Assembly: GCF_000382305.1 (NCBI RefSeq)
Contig: NZ_KB908022.1
Span: forward strand, 101,147 to 165,146
DNA from: Vitreoscilla stercoraria DSM 513
GTDB lineage: Bacteria; Pseudomonadota; Gammaproteobacteria; Burkholderiales; Neisseriaceae
Direction of reading: 5' to 3'
DNA: 64,000 nt
Shown here: positions 8,046 to 16,116 of the stretch, in pieces
Layout: every line of letters starts with the position of its first letter
How positions within the stretch are numbered: position 1 is the first letter of the stretch
Position numbers and translations under genes: made by a program
The notes under the pieces: generated by a model
Seen by the model: the letters and a program-made list of their open reading frames with translations, nothing else
The model's database searches: none
What the model was told of the DNA's origin: nothing

Positions 8046-9623
8046 ATGGATTTAAGTTGGGTATTGGAACCTGCGACACTGGCAGGCTTCTTCACCTTAT
8101 TGATTTTAGAAGTGGTGCTGGGCATTGATAACTTGGTGTTCGTGGCGATTTTGGCGAACAAAGTCAAACCCCAACACCGAGACAAAGCCCGTTTGATTGG
8201 TTTGGGCTTGGCCGTCGTAATGCGCGTTATCATGTTGGGTTTGATGGCGTATGTGATGACTTGGCAAGAGCCTCTATTTACAGTGTTGGGCAATGAAATT
8301 TCTGGCAAAGACCTCATCATGCTTGGTGGTGGTTTGTTCTTATTGTACAAAGCGACAACCGAGTTACATGAGCGTTTAGAAGGCCATGCTGAATACGCAG
8401 ATGTGAAACAAAAGAAAGGTCATGCTTCTTTCGGTTCTGTAGTGGCACAAATTGTCATCTTGGATTTGGTGTTTTCTGTCGATGCGGTGATTACCGCTGC
8501 GGCGATGGTAGAGCACATTACCATTGCGATGGCAGCTGTGATTGTGGCGATGGGCATCATGATTTGGGCATCTAAACCATTGACCGATTTTGTCAACAAA
8601 CACCCAACTGTCGTGATGTTGTGTTTGGGCTTCTTGTTGATGATTGGTTTCAGTTTGATTGCCGAAGGTTTGGGCTTCAAGATTCCTAAAGGTTATTTGT
8701 ATGCGGCGATTGGTTTCTCTATTTTGATTGAAATCTTCAATCAAGTATCGACTAAAAACCGTAAGAAAAATGATTTTTCGGTTAAAACTTGGCGCTCTCG
8801 TGCTGCTGACAATGTTTTGGGTATGATGGGCATTCGTGAAACTTTACTGGCCAAAGACGGTGCGGTTAATGGTGATAGCAGCCGTTTTGAAGATAATGAA
8901 AAATGGATGATTAAGAGCGTGTTGACCTTGGCTGAGCGTCCGATTTTGGGCGTGATGACACCGCGTCCTGAAATCGAGCGTTTGGACATTTCTCAAAGCC
9001 AAGAGCAACAAAATACCCAATTGCAAAGAACACCGTTCTCTCGTTTGATGGTGGTGGGTAAGGCTGGTATTGATGAACCTTTGGGTTATATCAATAAAAA
9101 AGATTTGTTGGCACAAGTGTTGAGCGATGGCGCTTTCAGTGTGCACAAAGCTTTGCGTCAACCCTTAATTTTGACCGAAAACGCAACCGTCCTGAATGCC
9201 ATGGAATTGTTCCGAGCGCAAAGTGCTGATTTGGCTTTGGTGGTCGATGAGTTTGGTGCGATTTTGGGTATGGTGACGATGAAAGATTTGATGGAAACCA
9301 TCGCAGGTGATTTTCCGGAAGAATACGAGCGTGAAGATTCACCGAGCTTGGAAGAGCATGAAGACCACAGCTTCACCGTTGACGGTAGTTTGGAATACAC
9401 CACCTTGGCACAGCAAATTCAATTGCCGCCTTTGGATGATTCTGTCGATTACCACACGGTCGCAGGCTTGATGATGGATGAATTGCAAGCGATTGCCAAT
9501 GTGGGCGACAAAGTCGATTACCACCAATACCGTTTTACTGTGTTGGAAAAAGTCGGTCAACGCATTGAGCGCATCAAAGTGGAACGCATTTCTGACGAAG
9601 AGTGGTTTCAAAACAACGAATGA
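8046..9623 (+). CDS. TerC-family membrane protein with CBS and CorC/HlyC domains (YoaE-like)
   Basis: A 525-residue protein with the same plan as Escherichia coli YoaE. An N-terminal TerC domain (about 1-240) has seven or so helices and the conserved acidic signatures EVVLGIDNLVF and VFSVDAVITA. Two CBS domains (about 290-425) follow, then a CorC/HlyC-type C-terminal domain (about 435-520). TerC proteins are inner-membrane proteins linked to metal ion (often manganese) efflux or metalation of exported proteins; the exact role of the YoaE branch is not settled. Expression is probably set by the leader ORF and hairpin immediately upstream. A GCGTCCTGAA word lies in the coding region near 8962. 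Confidence 0.9.
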   Translation: MDLSWVLEPATLAGFFTLLILEVVLGIDNLVFVAILANKVKPQHRDKARLIGLGLAVVMRVIMLGLMAYVMTWQEPLFTVLGNEISGKDLIMLGGGLFLLYKATTELHERLEGHAEYADVKQKKGHASFGSVVAQIVILDLVFSVDAVITAAAMVEHITIAMAAVIVAMGIMIWASKPLTDFVNKHPTVVMLCLGFLLMIGFSLIAEGLGFKIPKGYLYAAIGFSILIEIFNQVSTKNRKKNDFSVKTWRSRAADNVLGMMGIRETLLAKDGAVNGDSSRFEDNEKWMIKSVLTLAERPILGVMTPRPEIERLDISQSQEQQNTQLQRTPFSRLMVVGKAGIDEPLGYINKKDLLAQVLSDGAFSVHKALRQPLILTENATVLNAMELFRAQSADLALVVDEFGAILGMVTMKDLMETIAGDFPEEYEREDSPSLEEHEDHSFTVDGSLEYTTLAQQIQLPPLDDSVDYHTVAGLMMDELQAIANVGDKVDYHQYRFTVLEKVGQRIERIKVERISDEEWFQNNE

Positions 9624-9651
9624 TGCAGATGTAAAACATTGGCATCTATCT

Positions 9652-9682
9652 ATAACAGGCGGCTGAGGCTGCCTGTTTTTTT
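9652..9682 (+). terminator. Terminator after the TerC-like gene
   Basis: An imperfect GC-rich hairpin (CAGGC...GCCTG) followed by a run of seven T residues just after the gene. Confidence 0.65.
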
Positions 9683-9695
9683 GTGAGAACTACAG

Positions 9696-10940
9696 ATGTC
9701 TGAAAACACAGAGTGGATAGTGAAAAAATGGTGTGTTTATTTGATTGAATGTGCCAATGGTGCTTATTATTGTGGCATTACGACCGATGTAAAGCGTCGT
9801 TGGCAGCAACATTTGGCTGGCAAAGGTGCCAAATACACCCGAGCCCATCGACCTGTGGCTATGAAAATGTTACAGGACGCTTTGAGCCACACAGACGCTT
9901 TGCGACAAGAATACCGTATCAAGCAATTGCCACGTGCGCGCAAGCAGATATTGTGGAATGCTGCGGTATGGTGTTTTCAATCCATTCTTAATAGGAAGAA
10001 TTTTATGTACCAAGTCCATCAAGTGAACCAAAGTGGTTTGCTAGCGGTATCCGACACCCATCAAATGTATTGGGAAGATTGTGGCAATCCCAACGGTAAA
10101 CCGGTGATTTTTTTGCATGGTGGCCCCGGTGGTGGTTCGTCACCTGCTACTCGTGGTTTTTTCAATCCTGAGGTATACCGCATCATTCAAATTGACCAAC
10201 GTGGTTGTGGTCAGTCTTTGCCGCATGCATGTGTAGAGGACAACGATACTTGGAAGATTGTGGCTGATATTGAGGCTTTGCGTGAGCATTTGGGCATTGA
10301 TAAATGGATGGTGTTTGGCGGCTCTTGGGGTTCCACTTTGTCGTTGGTATATGCTCAAGCGCATCCTGAGCGGGTAACCGAATTGGTGTTGCGTGGTATT
10401 TTCTTGTTCCGTGATTTTGAAAGCGATTGGTTGTACAAGCGTGGCGGGGCTTCACAAATTTTCCCTGAAGCATGGGAAGCATTTGAACAATTCATTGCGC
10501 CTGAACATCGTGGTGATTTGATCAAAGCGTATCACGATATTTTGTTTGGTGAGGGTGTGTCAGCGAGTTTGAAAATACAGGCCGCTCGTCAATGGTGCGA
10601 GTGGGAAGAGCACATTGTGTTTTTGAATCCTCGTGAGCCTGATTCTGATGATGCGCATGTATTGGCCATTTCGAGCATGGAAAACCACTATTTTTATCAT
10701 CAAGGTTTTATTGGTGAGGACAAAATCATTTTGAACCACATCGATAAAATTCGTCACATTCCGACCATTATTGTGCAAGGTCGTTACGACATTTGTACGC
10801 CTATACGCTCGGCTTATGATTTGAAGCAAGCGTTTCCTGAAGCCAGTTTGCGCGTGGTCATTGGTGGGCATTCTAGCTTTGATACTGAGGTGAACAAGGC
10901 ATTGGTAGCGGCTACCGATGAGTTTGCGCAACATATTTAA
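9696..10940 (+). CDS. GIY-YIG nuclease domain in one frame with prolyl aminopeptidase
   Basis: One uninterrupted frame of 414 codons. Residues 12-88 are a stand-alone-type GIY-YIG domain of the YhbQ/Slx1-like group (VYLIECANGAYYCGITTD, then RRWQQH and GAKYTRAHRP), normally an 80-100 residue protein. Residues 104-414 are a full prolyl aminopeptidase. The 15 residues between (about 89-103) look like translated spacer DNA: they include an AATAGGAAGAA ribosome site for the second part. So this is either a recent read-through fusion that lost the stop codon between two genes, or an artefact of one missing or altered base. Start at 9696 has only a weak GAG upstream. Catalytic residues of both domains appear intact. 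Confidence 0.8.
   Translation: MSENTEWIVKKWCVYLIECANGAYYCGITTDVKRRWQQHLAGKGAKYTRAHRPVAMKMLQDALSHTDALRQEYRIKQLPRARKQILWNAAVWCFQSILNRKNFMYQVHQVNQSGLLAVSDTHQMYWEDCGNPNGKPVIFLHGGPGGGSSPATRGFFNPEVYRIIQIDQRGCGQSLPHACVEDNDTWKIVADIEALREHLGIDKWMVFGGSWGSTLSLVYAQAHPERVTELVLRGIFLFRDFESDWLYKRGGASQIFPEAWEAFEQFIAPEHRGDLIKAYHDILFGEGVSASLKIQAARQWCEWEEHIVFLNPREPDSDDAHVLAISSMENHYFYHQGFIGEDKIILNHIDKIRHIPTIIVQGRYDICTPIRSAYDLKQAFPEASLRVVIGGHSSFDTEVNKALVAATDEFAQHI
10005..10940 (+). CDS. pip: Prolyl aminopeptidase (internal start within the longer frame)
   Basis: An alpha/beta hydrolase that removes N-terminal proline from peptides in the cytosol. Counting from the ATG at 10005 it has 311 residues, the normal family length. 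The oxyanion motif HGGPGGG, the DQRGCG strand, the nucleophile elbow GGSWGS (Ser at about residue 107), the acid residue in GRYDICTP and the late histidine in GGHSSFD are all present. The ribosome site TAGGAAG lies 6 bases before this ATG and is much stronger than that of the upstream GIY-YIG start, so separate translation from here is likely even though the frame is open upstream. A weakly imperfect DUS-pair terminator follows. Confidence 0.93.
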   Translation: MYQVHQVNQSGLLAVSDTHQMYWEDCGNPNGKPVIFLHGGPGGGSSPATRGFFNPEVYRIIQIDQRGCGQSLPHACVEDNDTWKIVADIEALREHLGIDKWMVFGGSWGSTLSLVYAQAHPERVTELVLRGIFLFRDFESDWLYKRGGASQIFPEAWEAFEQFIAPEHRGDLIKAYHDILFGEGVSASLKIQAARQWCEWEEHIVFLNPREPDSDDAHVLAISSMENHYFYHQGFIGEDKIILNHIDKIRHIPTIIVQGRYDICTPIRSAYDLKQAFPEASLRVVIGGHSSFDTEVNKALVAATDEFAQHI

Positions 10941-10963
10941 ATTCAATATGGTTTAACCATTTT

Positions 10964-10998
10964 AAAGCGTCCTGTAAATTTTTACAGGATGCTTTTTG
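10964..10998 (+). terminator. DUS-pair terminator after pip
   Basis: Inverted DUS-like words (10964-10978 and 10981-10995) with one mismatch (second copy reads CAGGATGC), followed by T residues. Confidence 0.75.
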
Positions 10999-11014
10999 TA
11001 TATAAATAAAGATT

Positions 11015-11467
11015 TTATAAATGAATGGTAAATTTGACGCAATCGGTTTGTTGCGCCAATTCATTGTACAAATCAAGGTTGGCTGGGCGGTGTTTGGATG
11101 ATGCGTGCCAATACACCAAGCAGCAATTGCGTTCTTGTGCCAACAGCCTTGTTGCCGTAATCAACGCTTTTTCCAATGGTAAAGCGTCGCTGTCACTGGC
11201 TGCATGAACATGTAAATCTTCTACATAACAACAATCTCGTGCATCCCAAGTATTGTGATGAAACACCAAGTGGGCGAAACCTTGTAGCTTGTTATTGGCA
11301 TACACACCCAAGCCAATTAAATTGGTTTCATTGGCGCTTAAAATGTATTTCCAAGTATTTAATGTGGTGTCATGAGACAGATTGGCTTGGTGAGTTTGTA
11401 GATATTGTTGCCAAAGTGTTAGCCAGTCGTTGTAGTCGTGTAGTTGTAAGGCTTGCGTTTGTATCAT
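11015..11467 (-). CDS. GNAT-family N-acetyltransferase, degenerate CoA loop
   Basis: A 150-residue protein with the GNAT layout: N-terminal helices, the strand GVYANNKLQGFAHLVFH, and the strand CCYVEDLHV leading into the acetyl-CoA loop. At the loop the usual Q/RxxGxG/A is replaced by DSDALPLEK, so pyrophosphate binding may be weak or lost. It is a clear paralogue of the GNAT gene at 14284-14727, sharing the WNTW/CCY..EDL and LVYW segments, and the two flank katG on the same strand. Substrate unknown. It may be an active enzyme with an unusual loop, or decaying after duplication. Confidence 0.75.
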   Translation of the reverse strand: MIQTQALQLHDYNDWLTLWQQYLQTHQANLSHDTTLNTWKYILSANETNLIGLGVYANNKLQGFAHLVFHHNTWDARDCCYVEDLHVHAASDSDALPLEKALITATRLLAQERNCCLVYWHASSKHRPANLDLYNELAQQTDCVKFTIHL

Positions 11468-11967
11468 GATGGCGGCTCTTTTTTGAAATGGGTTGGTGTT
11501 TCTTTAAGGCGCAAACCATCTGCCAAAAGTTCCAAGGTTGGACGGCAATATGAAGCGTATAGGGATAGAAATGGCGTTTGGAAAAATTTGAATTTGAGGC
11601 AGTTAAATGGAATTTTTAAACAGAAATTTTTTGGCGGTTTGGTGTCAATTAAATAATTGATTTTATTATTTAATTCAATCTTAATGAGCTGAATGTATCA
11701 ACCATATACCATATGACATATTTTTATATATGTCGAGCTGATAATACAAATGAACTTAATCATAAAAATCAATCAAAAATATGACTTGTGAGTTTGATTT
11801 TTAAGTCATATATTTTTAGTATGAGCTCCATCAAACAAAATTGTTTTAATTGTTTTTATTGGTAAAAAACCTTTCTGTAGGTCAGATAATCAGGTTATCT
11901 TGATGAGTCCAAAAGGTTGTTTTATTGGTAGTGAACACATTTCCTCATAATTCACGGAGTTTTAGAG
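11468..11967. promoter_or_regulatory. AT-rich control region upstream of katG with three dyads
   Basis: A 500-base gene-free region between the divergent GNAT gene and katG. Three inverted repeats stand out: GACATAT/ATATGTC at 11715-11721 and 11728-11734; ATATGACTT/AAGTCATAT at 11779-11787 and 11803-11811; and AGATAA/TTATCT at 11884-11889 and 11895-11900, which is 67 bases before the katG ATG. The last has the flavour of an OxyR-type dyad, but its spacing does not fit the ATAG-N7-CTAT pattern. No convincing protein-coding frame was seen. Confidence 0.45.
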
Positions 11968-14151
11968 ATGACTGATCATTCAAAAGCCAACGGTTGCCCA
12001 TTCCAAAATGGTGCCCAAACGACTCAAGCCGCTCCAGACAATGCATTTTGGTGGCCTAATGCCTTAAATTTGGATATTTTGTCGCAACATGACAAAAAAA
12101 CCAATCCACTAGATCCAGATTTCAACTATGCACAAGCGTTCCAATCTTTGGATTTGGAAGCCATTAAAAATGACCTTCGTGAGTTGATTAACAGCAGCCA
12201 AGATTGGTGGCCATCTGATTATGGCAGCTATATCGGTATGTTCGTGCGTACTGCGTGGCATTTGGCAGGCTCTTACCGCAAGCAAGACGGTCGTGGTGGC
12301 GCTAATACGGGTAATCAACGTTTTGCACCACTGAACAGTTGGCCTGACAATGTGAACACTGATAAGGGTCGTCGCTTGTTGTGGCCTATCAAGAAAAAAT
12401 ATGGCAACAAGATTTCTTGGGGCGATTTGATTGTGTTGGCGGGTACGGTCGCTTATGAAGAAGCAGGTTTGAAAACCTATGGTTTTGCGGGCGGTCGTGA
12501 AGACATTTGGCATCCTGAAAAAGACATTTACTGGGGTACTGAGCGCAAATGGTTGGATGAAACCAAAAACCGTTATGACGATGTAGACAATCGTGACACT
12601 TTGGAAAATCCTTTGGCTGCGGTGCAAATGGGTTTGATTTATGTGAATCCAGAAGGTGTGGATGGTGTACAAGACCCATTGCGTACGGCACAAGACATGC
12701 GTGTGACCTTCGATCGCATGGGTATGGATGATGAAGAAACTGTGGCCTTGACCGCAGGTGGTCATACGGTTGGTAAGTGTCATGGCAATGGTAAGGCTGA
12801 AAACTTGGGCGCAGACGTTGAAGGTGCCGATGTTGAGTTTCAAGGTTTGGGTTGGCACAATCCTGAAGGCTCAGGCAATGGTTCAAATACCATGGTCAGC
12901 GGCTTGGAAGGCGCTTGGACGACGCATCCAACCAAATGGGACAATGGTTTCTTCCATTTGTTATTGAGTTATGAGTGGGAAAAAACCTTGAGTCCAGCCG
13001 GCGCCAAGCAGTGGGAACCTGTGAACATCAAAGAAGAAGACAAACCTGTTGATGCTCACAATCCAGACATCCGTCGCAACCCAATGATGACGGATGCGGA
13101 TATGGCGTTAAAAATTGACCCTGAATACCGCAAAATTTCTGAGCGTTTCCATCAAGACCCAGCTTACTTCTCTGAAGTGTTTGCACGTGCTTGGTTCAAA
13201 TTGACTCACCGTGATATGGGTCCTAAATCTCGCTACTTGGGCGCAGATGTACCTGCTGAAGATTTGATTTGGCAAGACCCGATTCCTGCGGTGGATTACA
13301 CTTTGTCAGACAGCGACGTGGCAGAATTGAAAGCCACTTTGTTAAATAGTGGTTTGAGCACGGCTGAATTGGTGGCGACGGCTTGGGACAGCGCGCGTAC
13401 CTTCCGTGGTTCGGATTTCCGTGGTGGTGCCAACGGTGCGCGCATTCGTTTGGAGCCACAACGCCAATGGCAAGGCAACGAGCCTGAGCGTTTGAACAAA
13501 GTATTGGCGAAATTGGAAGAAATCCAAGCGAGCTTGCCTAAAAAAGTCAGCATTGCCGATTTGATTGTTTTGGGTGGTACGGCTGCGGTTGAAAAAGCCG
13601 CCAAAGCTGCGGGCGTTGACATTGTAGTGCCATTCACCGCAGGTCGTGGTGATGCGACACAAGAGCAAACCGATGTGTATTCGTTTGAAGATTTGGAACC
13701 TAAAGCAGACGGTTTCCGTAACTTCATCAAAGCCGATTACGTGGTGCAGCCTGAAGAAATGTTGTTAGACCGTGCGCAATTGCAAGGTTTGACTGCGCCT
13801 GAAATGACAGTGTTGGTAGGTGGTTTGCGTGTATTGGGTGCCAATTATGGCGATTGCAAACATGGTGTGTTCACTGACAACGTCGGCGTTTTGAGCAATG
13901 ACTTCTTTGCAGTGTTGACCGACATGGCTTATAACTGGAAACCAACGGGCAAAAACTCTTACAACATTGTTGACCGTGCTTCAGGCGCAACCAAATACAC
14001 CGCTTCTCGTGTGGATTTGGTGTTTGGTTCTAACTCAATTTTGCGCTCTTACGCTGAAGTGTATGCACAAGACGACAACAAAGCGAAATTTGTGAAAGAC
14101 TTTGTTGCCGCTTGGGTCAAAGTAATGGATGCAGACCGTTTTGATGTATAA
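11968..14151 (+). CDS. katG: Catalase-peroxidase KatG
   Basis: A 727-residue bifunctional haem catalase-peroxidase, full length with both the active N-terminal and haem-free C-terminal halves. The distal triad is Arg94, Trp97, His98 (in FVRTAWHLAG); the proximal haem ligand is His266 (TAGGHTVGKCHG). The residues that normally form the Met-Tyr-Trp cross-link are Trp97, Tyr225 (GLIYVNPEG) and Met251 (DRMGMDDEE), so true catalase activity is expected. It detoxifies hydrogen peroxide in the cytosol. The ATG follows CACGGAG. It stands alone, with a dyad-rich upstream region that may bind an oxidative stress regulator, and ends at a hairpin terminator. Confidence 0.97.
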   Translation: MTDHSKANGCPFQNGAQTTQAAPDNAFWWPNALNLDILSQHDKKTNPLDPDFNYAQAFQSLDLEAIKNDLRELINSSQDWWPSDYGSYIGMFVRTAWHLAGSYRKQDGRGGANTGNQRFAPLNSWPDNVNTDKGRRLLWPIKKKYGNKISWGDLIVLAGTVAYEEAGLKTYGFAGGREDIWHPEKDIYWGTERKWLDETKNRYDDVDNRDTLENPLAAVQMGLIYVNPEGVDGVQDPLRTAQDMRVTFDRMGMDDEETVALTAGGHTVGKCHGNGKAENLGADVEGADVEFQGLGWHNPEGSGNGSNTMVSGLEGAWTTHPTKWDNGFFHLLLSYEWEKTLSPAGAKQWEPVNIKEEDKPVDAHNPDIRRNPMMTDADMALKIDPEYRKISERFHQDPAYFSEVFARAWFKLTHRDMGPKSRYLGADVPAEDLIWQDPIPAVDYTLSDSDVAELKATLLNSGLSTAELVATAWDSARTFRGSDFRGGANGARIRLEPQRQWQGNEPERLNKVLAKLEEIQASLPKKVSIADLIVLGGTAAVEKAAKAAGVDIVVPFTAGRGDATQEQTDVYSFEDLEPKADGFRNFIKADYVVQPEEMLLDRAQLQGLTAPEMTVLVGGLRVLGANYGDCKHGVFTDNVGVLSNDFFAVLTDMAYNWKPTGKNSYNIVDRASGATKYTASRVDLVFGSNSILRSYAEVYAQDDNKAKFVKDFVAAWVKVMDADRFDV

Positions 14152-14172
14152 GTCAACATAGCACAATCCATC

Positions 14173-14200
14173 AACCGTCCTGTAAAGGGCGGTTTTTTTT
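14173..14200 (+). terminator. Terminator after katG
   Basis: Stem AACCG-CC with GG-CGGTT around a TGTAAAG loop, followed by a T-run. The left arm contains a DUS-like word (CCGTCCTGTAAA). Confidence 0.75.
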
Positions 14201-14283
14201 GGATTGGAATACCATAAAAATGGTTTACAGGCCGCTTGATAGCGTTTTGGGTATCTACTTGACGCGCATCTTGATAACAGATG

Positions 14284-14727
14284 TTATAAGTTGATTTTGT
14301 ATTGGATGAAGTTGGTTTGAGTGGCCAATTGGTCATACACAATTTGTGCATGGTGATTGTCTTTGGCGGTGACCCAATACAGGCGACAACAATTTTGTTC
14401 GATGGCAATTTGTTGCGCGGCTTTAATTAAGGTTTTCCCTAAGCCTTGGGAGCGATGGTCAGGGCTGACAAATAAATCTTCTAAATAGCAACAAGGTTGG
14501 GTGCTCCAAGTATTCGGATGCAACACCAAATGCGTAAAACCTTGTAACACGCCATCGACAAATACGCCCAAGCCTAACATGGCTGTATTTGAATTTTCTG
14601 TCAGACGCTGCCAAGTATGTAGCGTCACTTCTTCTGGCAATGACGTTTCGTAAAATACCAAATATTGTTGCCACAAATTGTTCCACATTGCAAAATCATT
14701 GGCTTGTAAAACTCGGATGGTGACCAT
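14284..14727 (-). CDS. GNAT-family N-acetyltransferase
   Basis: A 147-residue GNAT protein with an intact acetyl-CoA loop (DHRSQGLGKTLI, the R/QxxGxG/A motif) after the strand CCYLEDLFVS, and the C-terminal LYWVTAKDNHHAQIVYDQL segment typical of this group. The ATG at 14727 is chosen: an AGGA contributed by a DUS-like word lies about 10 bases upstream; a TTG two codons earlier is also open. It is paralogous to the GNAT at 11015-11467. The substrate cannot be told from sequence; similar proteins acetylate small amines. Confidence 0.88.
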   Translation of the reverse strand: MVTIRVLQANDFAMWNNLWQQYLVFYETSLPEEVTLHTWQRLTENSNTAMLGLGVFVDGVLQGFTHLVLHPNTWSTQPCCYLEDLFVSPDHRSQGLGKTLIKAAQQIAIEQNCCRLYWVTAKDNHHAQIVYDQLATQTNFIQYKINL

Positions 14728-14760
14728 ATTCAAAGCGTCCTGTAAAAAGATTTTGGGATA

Positions 14761-14798
14761 AAAAAAGCGTCCTGTAAAGGTTTACAGGACGCTTTTTT
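14761..14798. terminator. Bidirectional DUS-pair terminator
   Basis: An 18-bp perfect inverted repeat (14761-14778 and 14781-14798) with A and T runs on its outer ends, between uppP and the GNAT gene, both on the minus strand. A third, single DUS-like word lies at about 14732-14745. Confidence 0.85.
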
Positions 14799-14802
14799 AG
14801 GC

Positions 14803-15621
14803 TTAAACCATCCATTGCCAAATCATTAAAATGGCGGCTACGGCAAAGCAATAATAAGAAAAATACAGCAATTTGCCTTTTTGCATGATGCCCATGAACC
14901 ATTGCAAAGCATAATAAGTGGTGATGGTGGTGACGACAAAAGTGACTGCGTAATAAAACATTTGCTCACCGCTCACGCTCATGTCGAGCAATTTTTTAGC
15001 GCCTAAAACCAAGCCACCAATGCTGACAGGAATGTACAACATGAACGAATATTTTAAAGCAGCCGCAGGATTGAGTTGACGCGCCAAACCTGCAACCACC
15101 GTCGCACCAGAACGGCTGATGCCGGGAGTTAAAGCCACTGCTTGAGCCAAACCAATGATGATTGCATCTTTAATAGTCATGGAGTCCGTTTGGCGTTGAC
15201 CACGTTGGCGGCTGATAATCAATAAGGCAATGCCTGTGATGGTTAAAGTCACGGCAATGACGCTCAGGGTGATGTCGGTTTCCAATGCATCTTTGAATAA
15301 AATGCCCAGCACGCCCGCAGGAATGGTGCCGATGATGACCCACAACACAAAGCGAAAGCTATGACGGTCTTCAGGACGCTTGTGGCTGATATAGCGTGCG
15401 CTTTCTTGGGTGATGGTCAATAAATCTTTGCGGTAAAAAAACAAAATCGCCACCAAAGAAGCGGTATTGGTTAACAAAGCAAAGAAAAAGCTGCTGTCGG
15501 CAAAGCCTAAAATATGGCTGGCAATCATCACATGACCGCTAGATGAAACGGGAATTGGCTCGGTCAGACCTTGTACCAAACCAATGATGATGTATTTCAA
15601 ACTCTCTAACAAAATATCCAA
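14803..15621 (-). CDS. uppP: Undecaprenyl-diphosphatase UppP (BacA), Firmicutes-like type
   Basis: An inner-membrane phosphatase that recycles undecaprenyl diphosphate for peptidoglycan and other envelope polymers. The two family signatures are QGLTEPIPVSSSGH at residues 17-30 and PGISRSG at 166-172, with about eight helices in 272 residues. The EPIPVSSSGH form, FYRKDL and LLYIPVSIGGL segments resemble Bacillus UppP rather than the EFLPISSTGH form usual in Neisseriaceae, suggesting lateral origin. The start is a TTG (15621-15619) with a strong AAGGAG 6-7 bases before it. It is monocistronic, bounded by a DUS-pair terminator. Confidence 0.93.
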   Translation of the reverse strand: MDILLESLKYIIIGLVQGLTEPIPVSSSGHVMIASHILGFADSSFFFALLTNTASLVAILFFYRKDLLTITQESARYISHKRPEDRHSFRFVLWVIIGTIPAGVLGILFKDALETDITLSVIAVTLTITGIALLIISRQRGQRQTDSMTIKDAIIIGLAQAVALTPGISRSGATVVAGLARQLNPAAALKYSFMLYIPVSIGGLVLGAKKLLDMSVSGEQMFYYAVTFVVTTITTYYALQWFMGIMQKGKLLYFSYYCFAVAAILMIWQWMV

Positions 15622-16116
15622 AACTGCTCCTTCATACAGTCAATGCGTGTTTGACCAATGGGTTTTGGTCAAACAAAGCAGGTTGGTTTCTAGTTGAAAC
15701 AGTGGCTGTATGGTGTTTGTTTTAAAAGTGCAAGTATCAGTCTTGCTGTTTTCGTGGATGACAAAGCTTTTGGTGTGAGGCACAACTGGCTCTATGCCAA
15801 GAGGAATTTGTCGATGGGTCGATATTGTAGCGGCAGGGTTGGTGAATTGAAAATATTTTGCACAGAAATAACATGACATGTGCTGAAAAATGTTTTGGGA
15901 AATGCTGCATAAAAGAGTGTATTTCCATGAAAAACCAAGCGTCCTGTAAAGATGGATTGTATTTTTTGTTTCTGGTATTGGCTATAATGAAGTATTAAAT
16001 GAGCACTTAAGCAATTGATAAAAGATATTAAACATGAGTTTTGATACAGATTAACTCTGACAGAAACTTAAGTTTGGCGTAAAATAAAGCCCATTTTATT
16101 TGCGAAATTTGGGTCC
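15622..16116. promoter_or_regulatory. Gene-free region upstream of mnmG
   Basis: About 495 bases between divergent uppP and mnmG. It holds a single DUS-like word near 15939 and a TATAAT hexamer at 15982-15987 (in GGCTATAATG) that may be the -10 element of the mnmG operon; no good -35 is at ideal spacing. Short open frames here have no ribosome sites or recognisable content. Confidence 0.4.

Noticed and set aside
15640..15879. Minus-strand frames upstream of uppP
   Set aside because: No ribosome site or family content; composition like the rest of the spacer.
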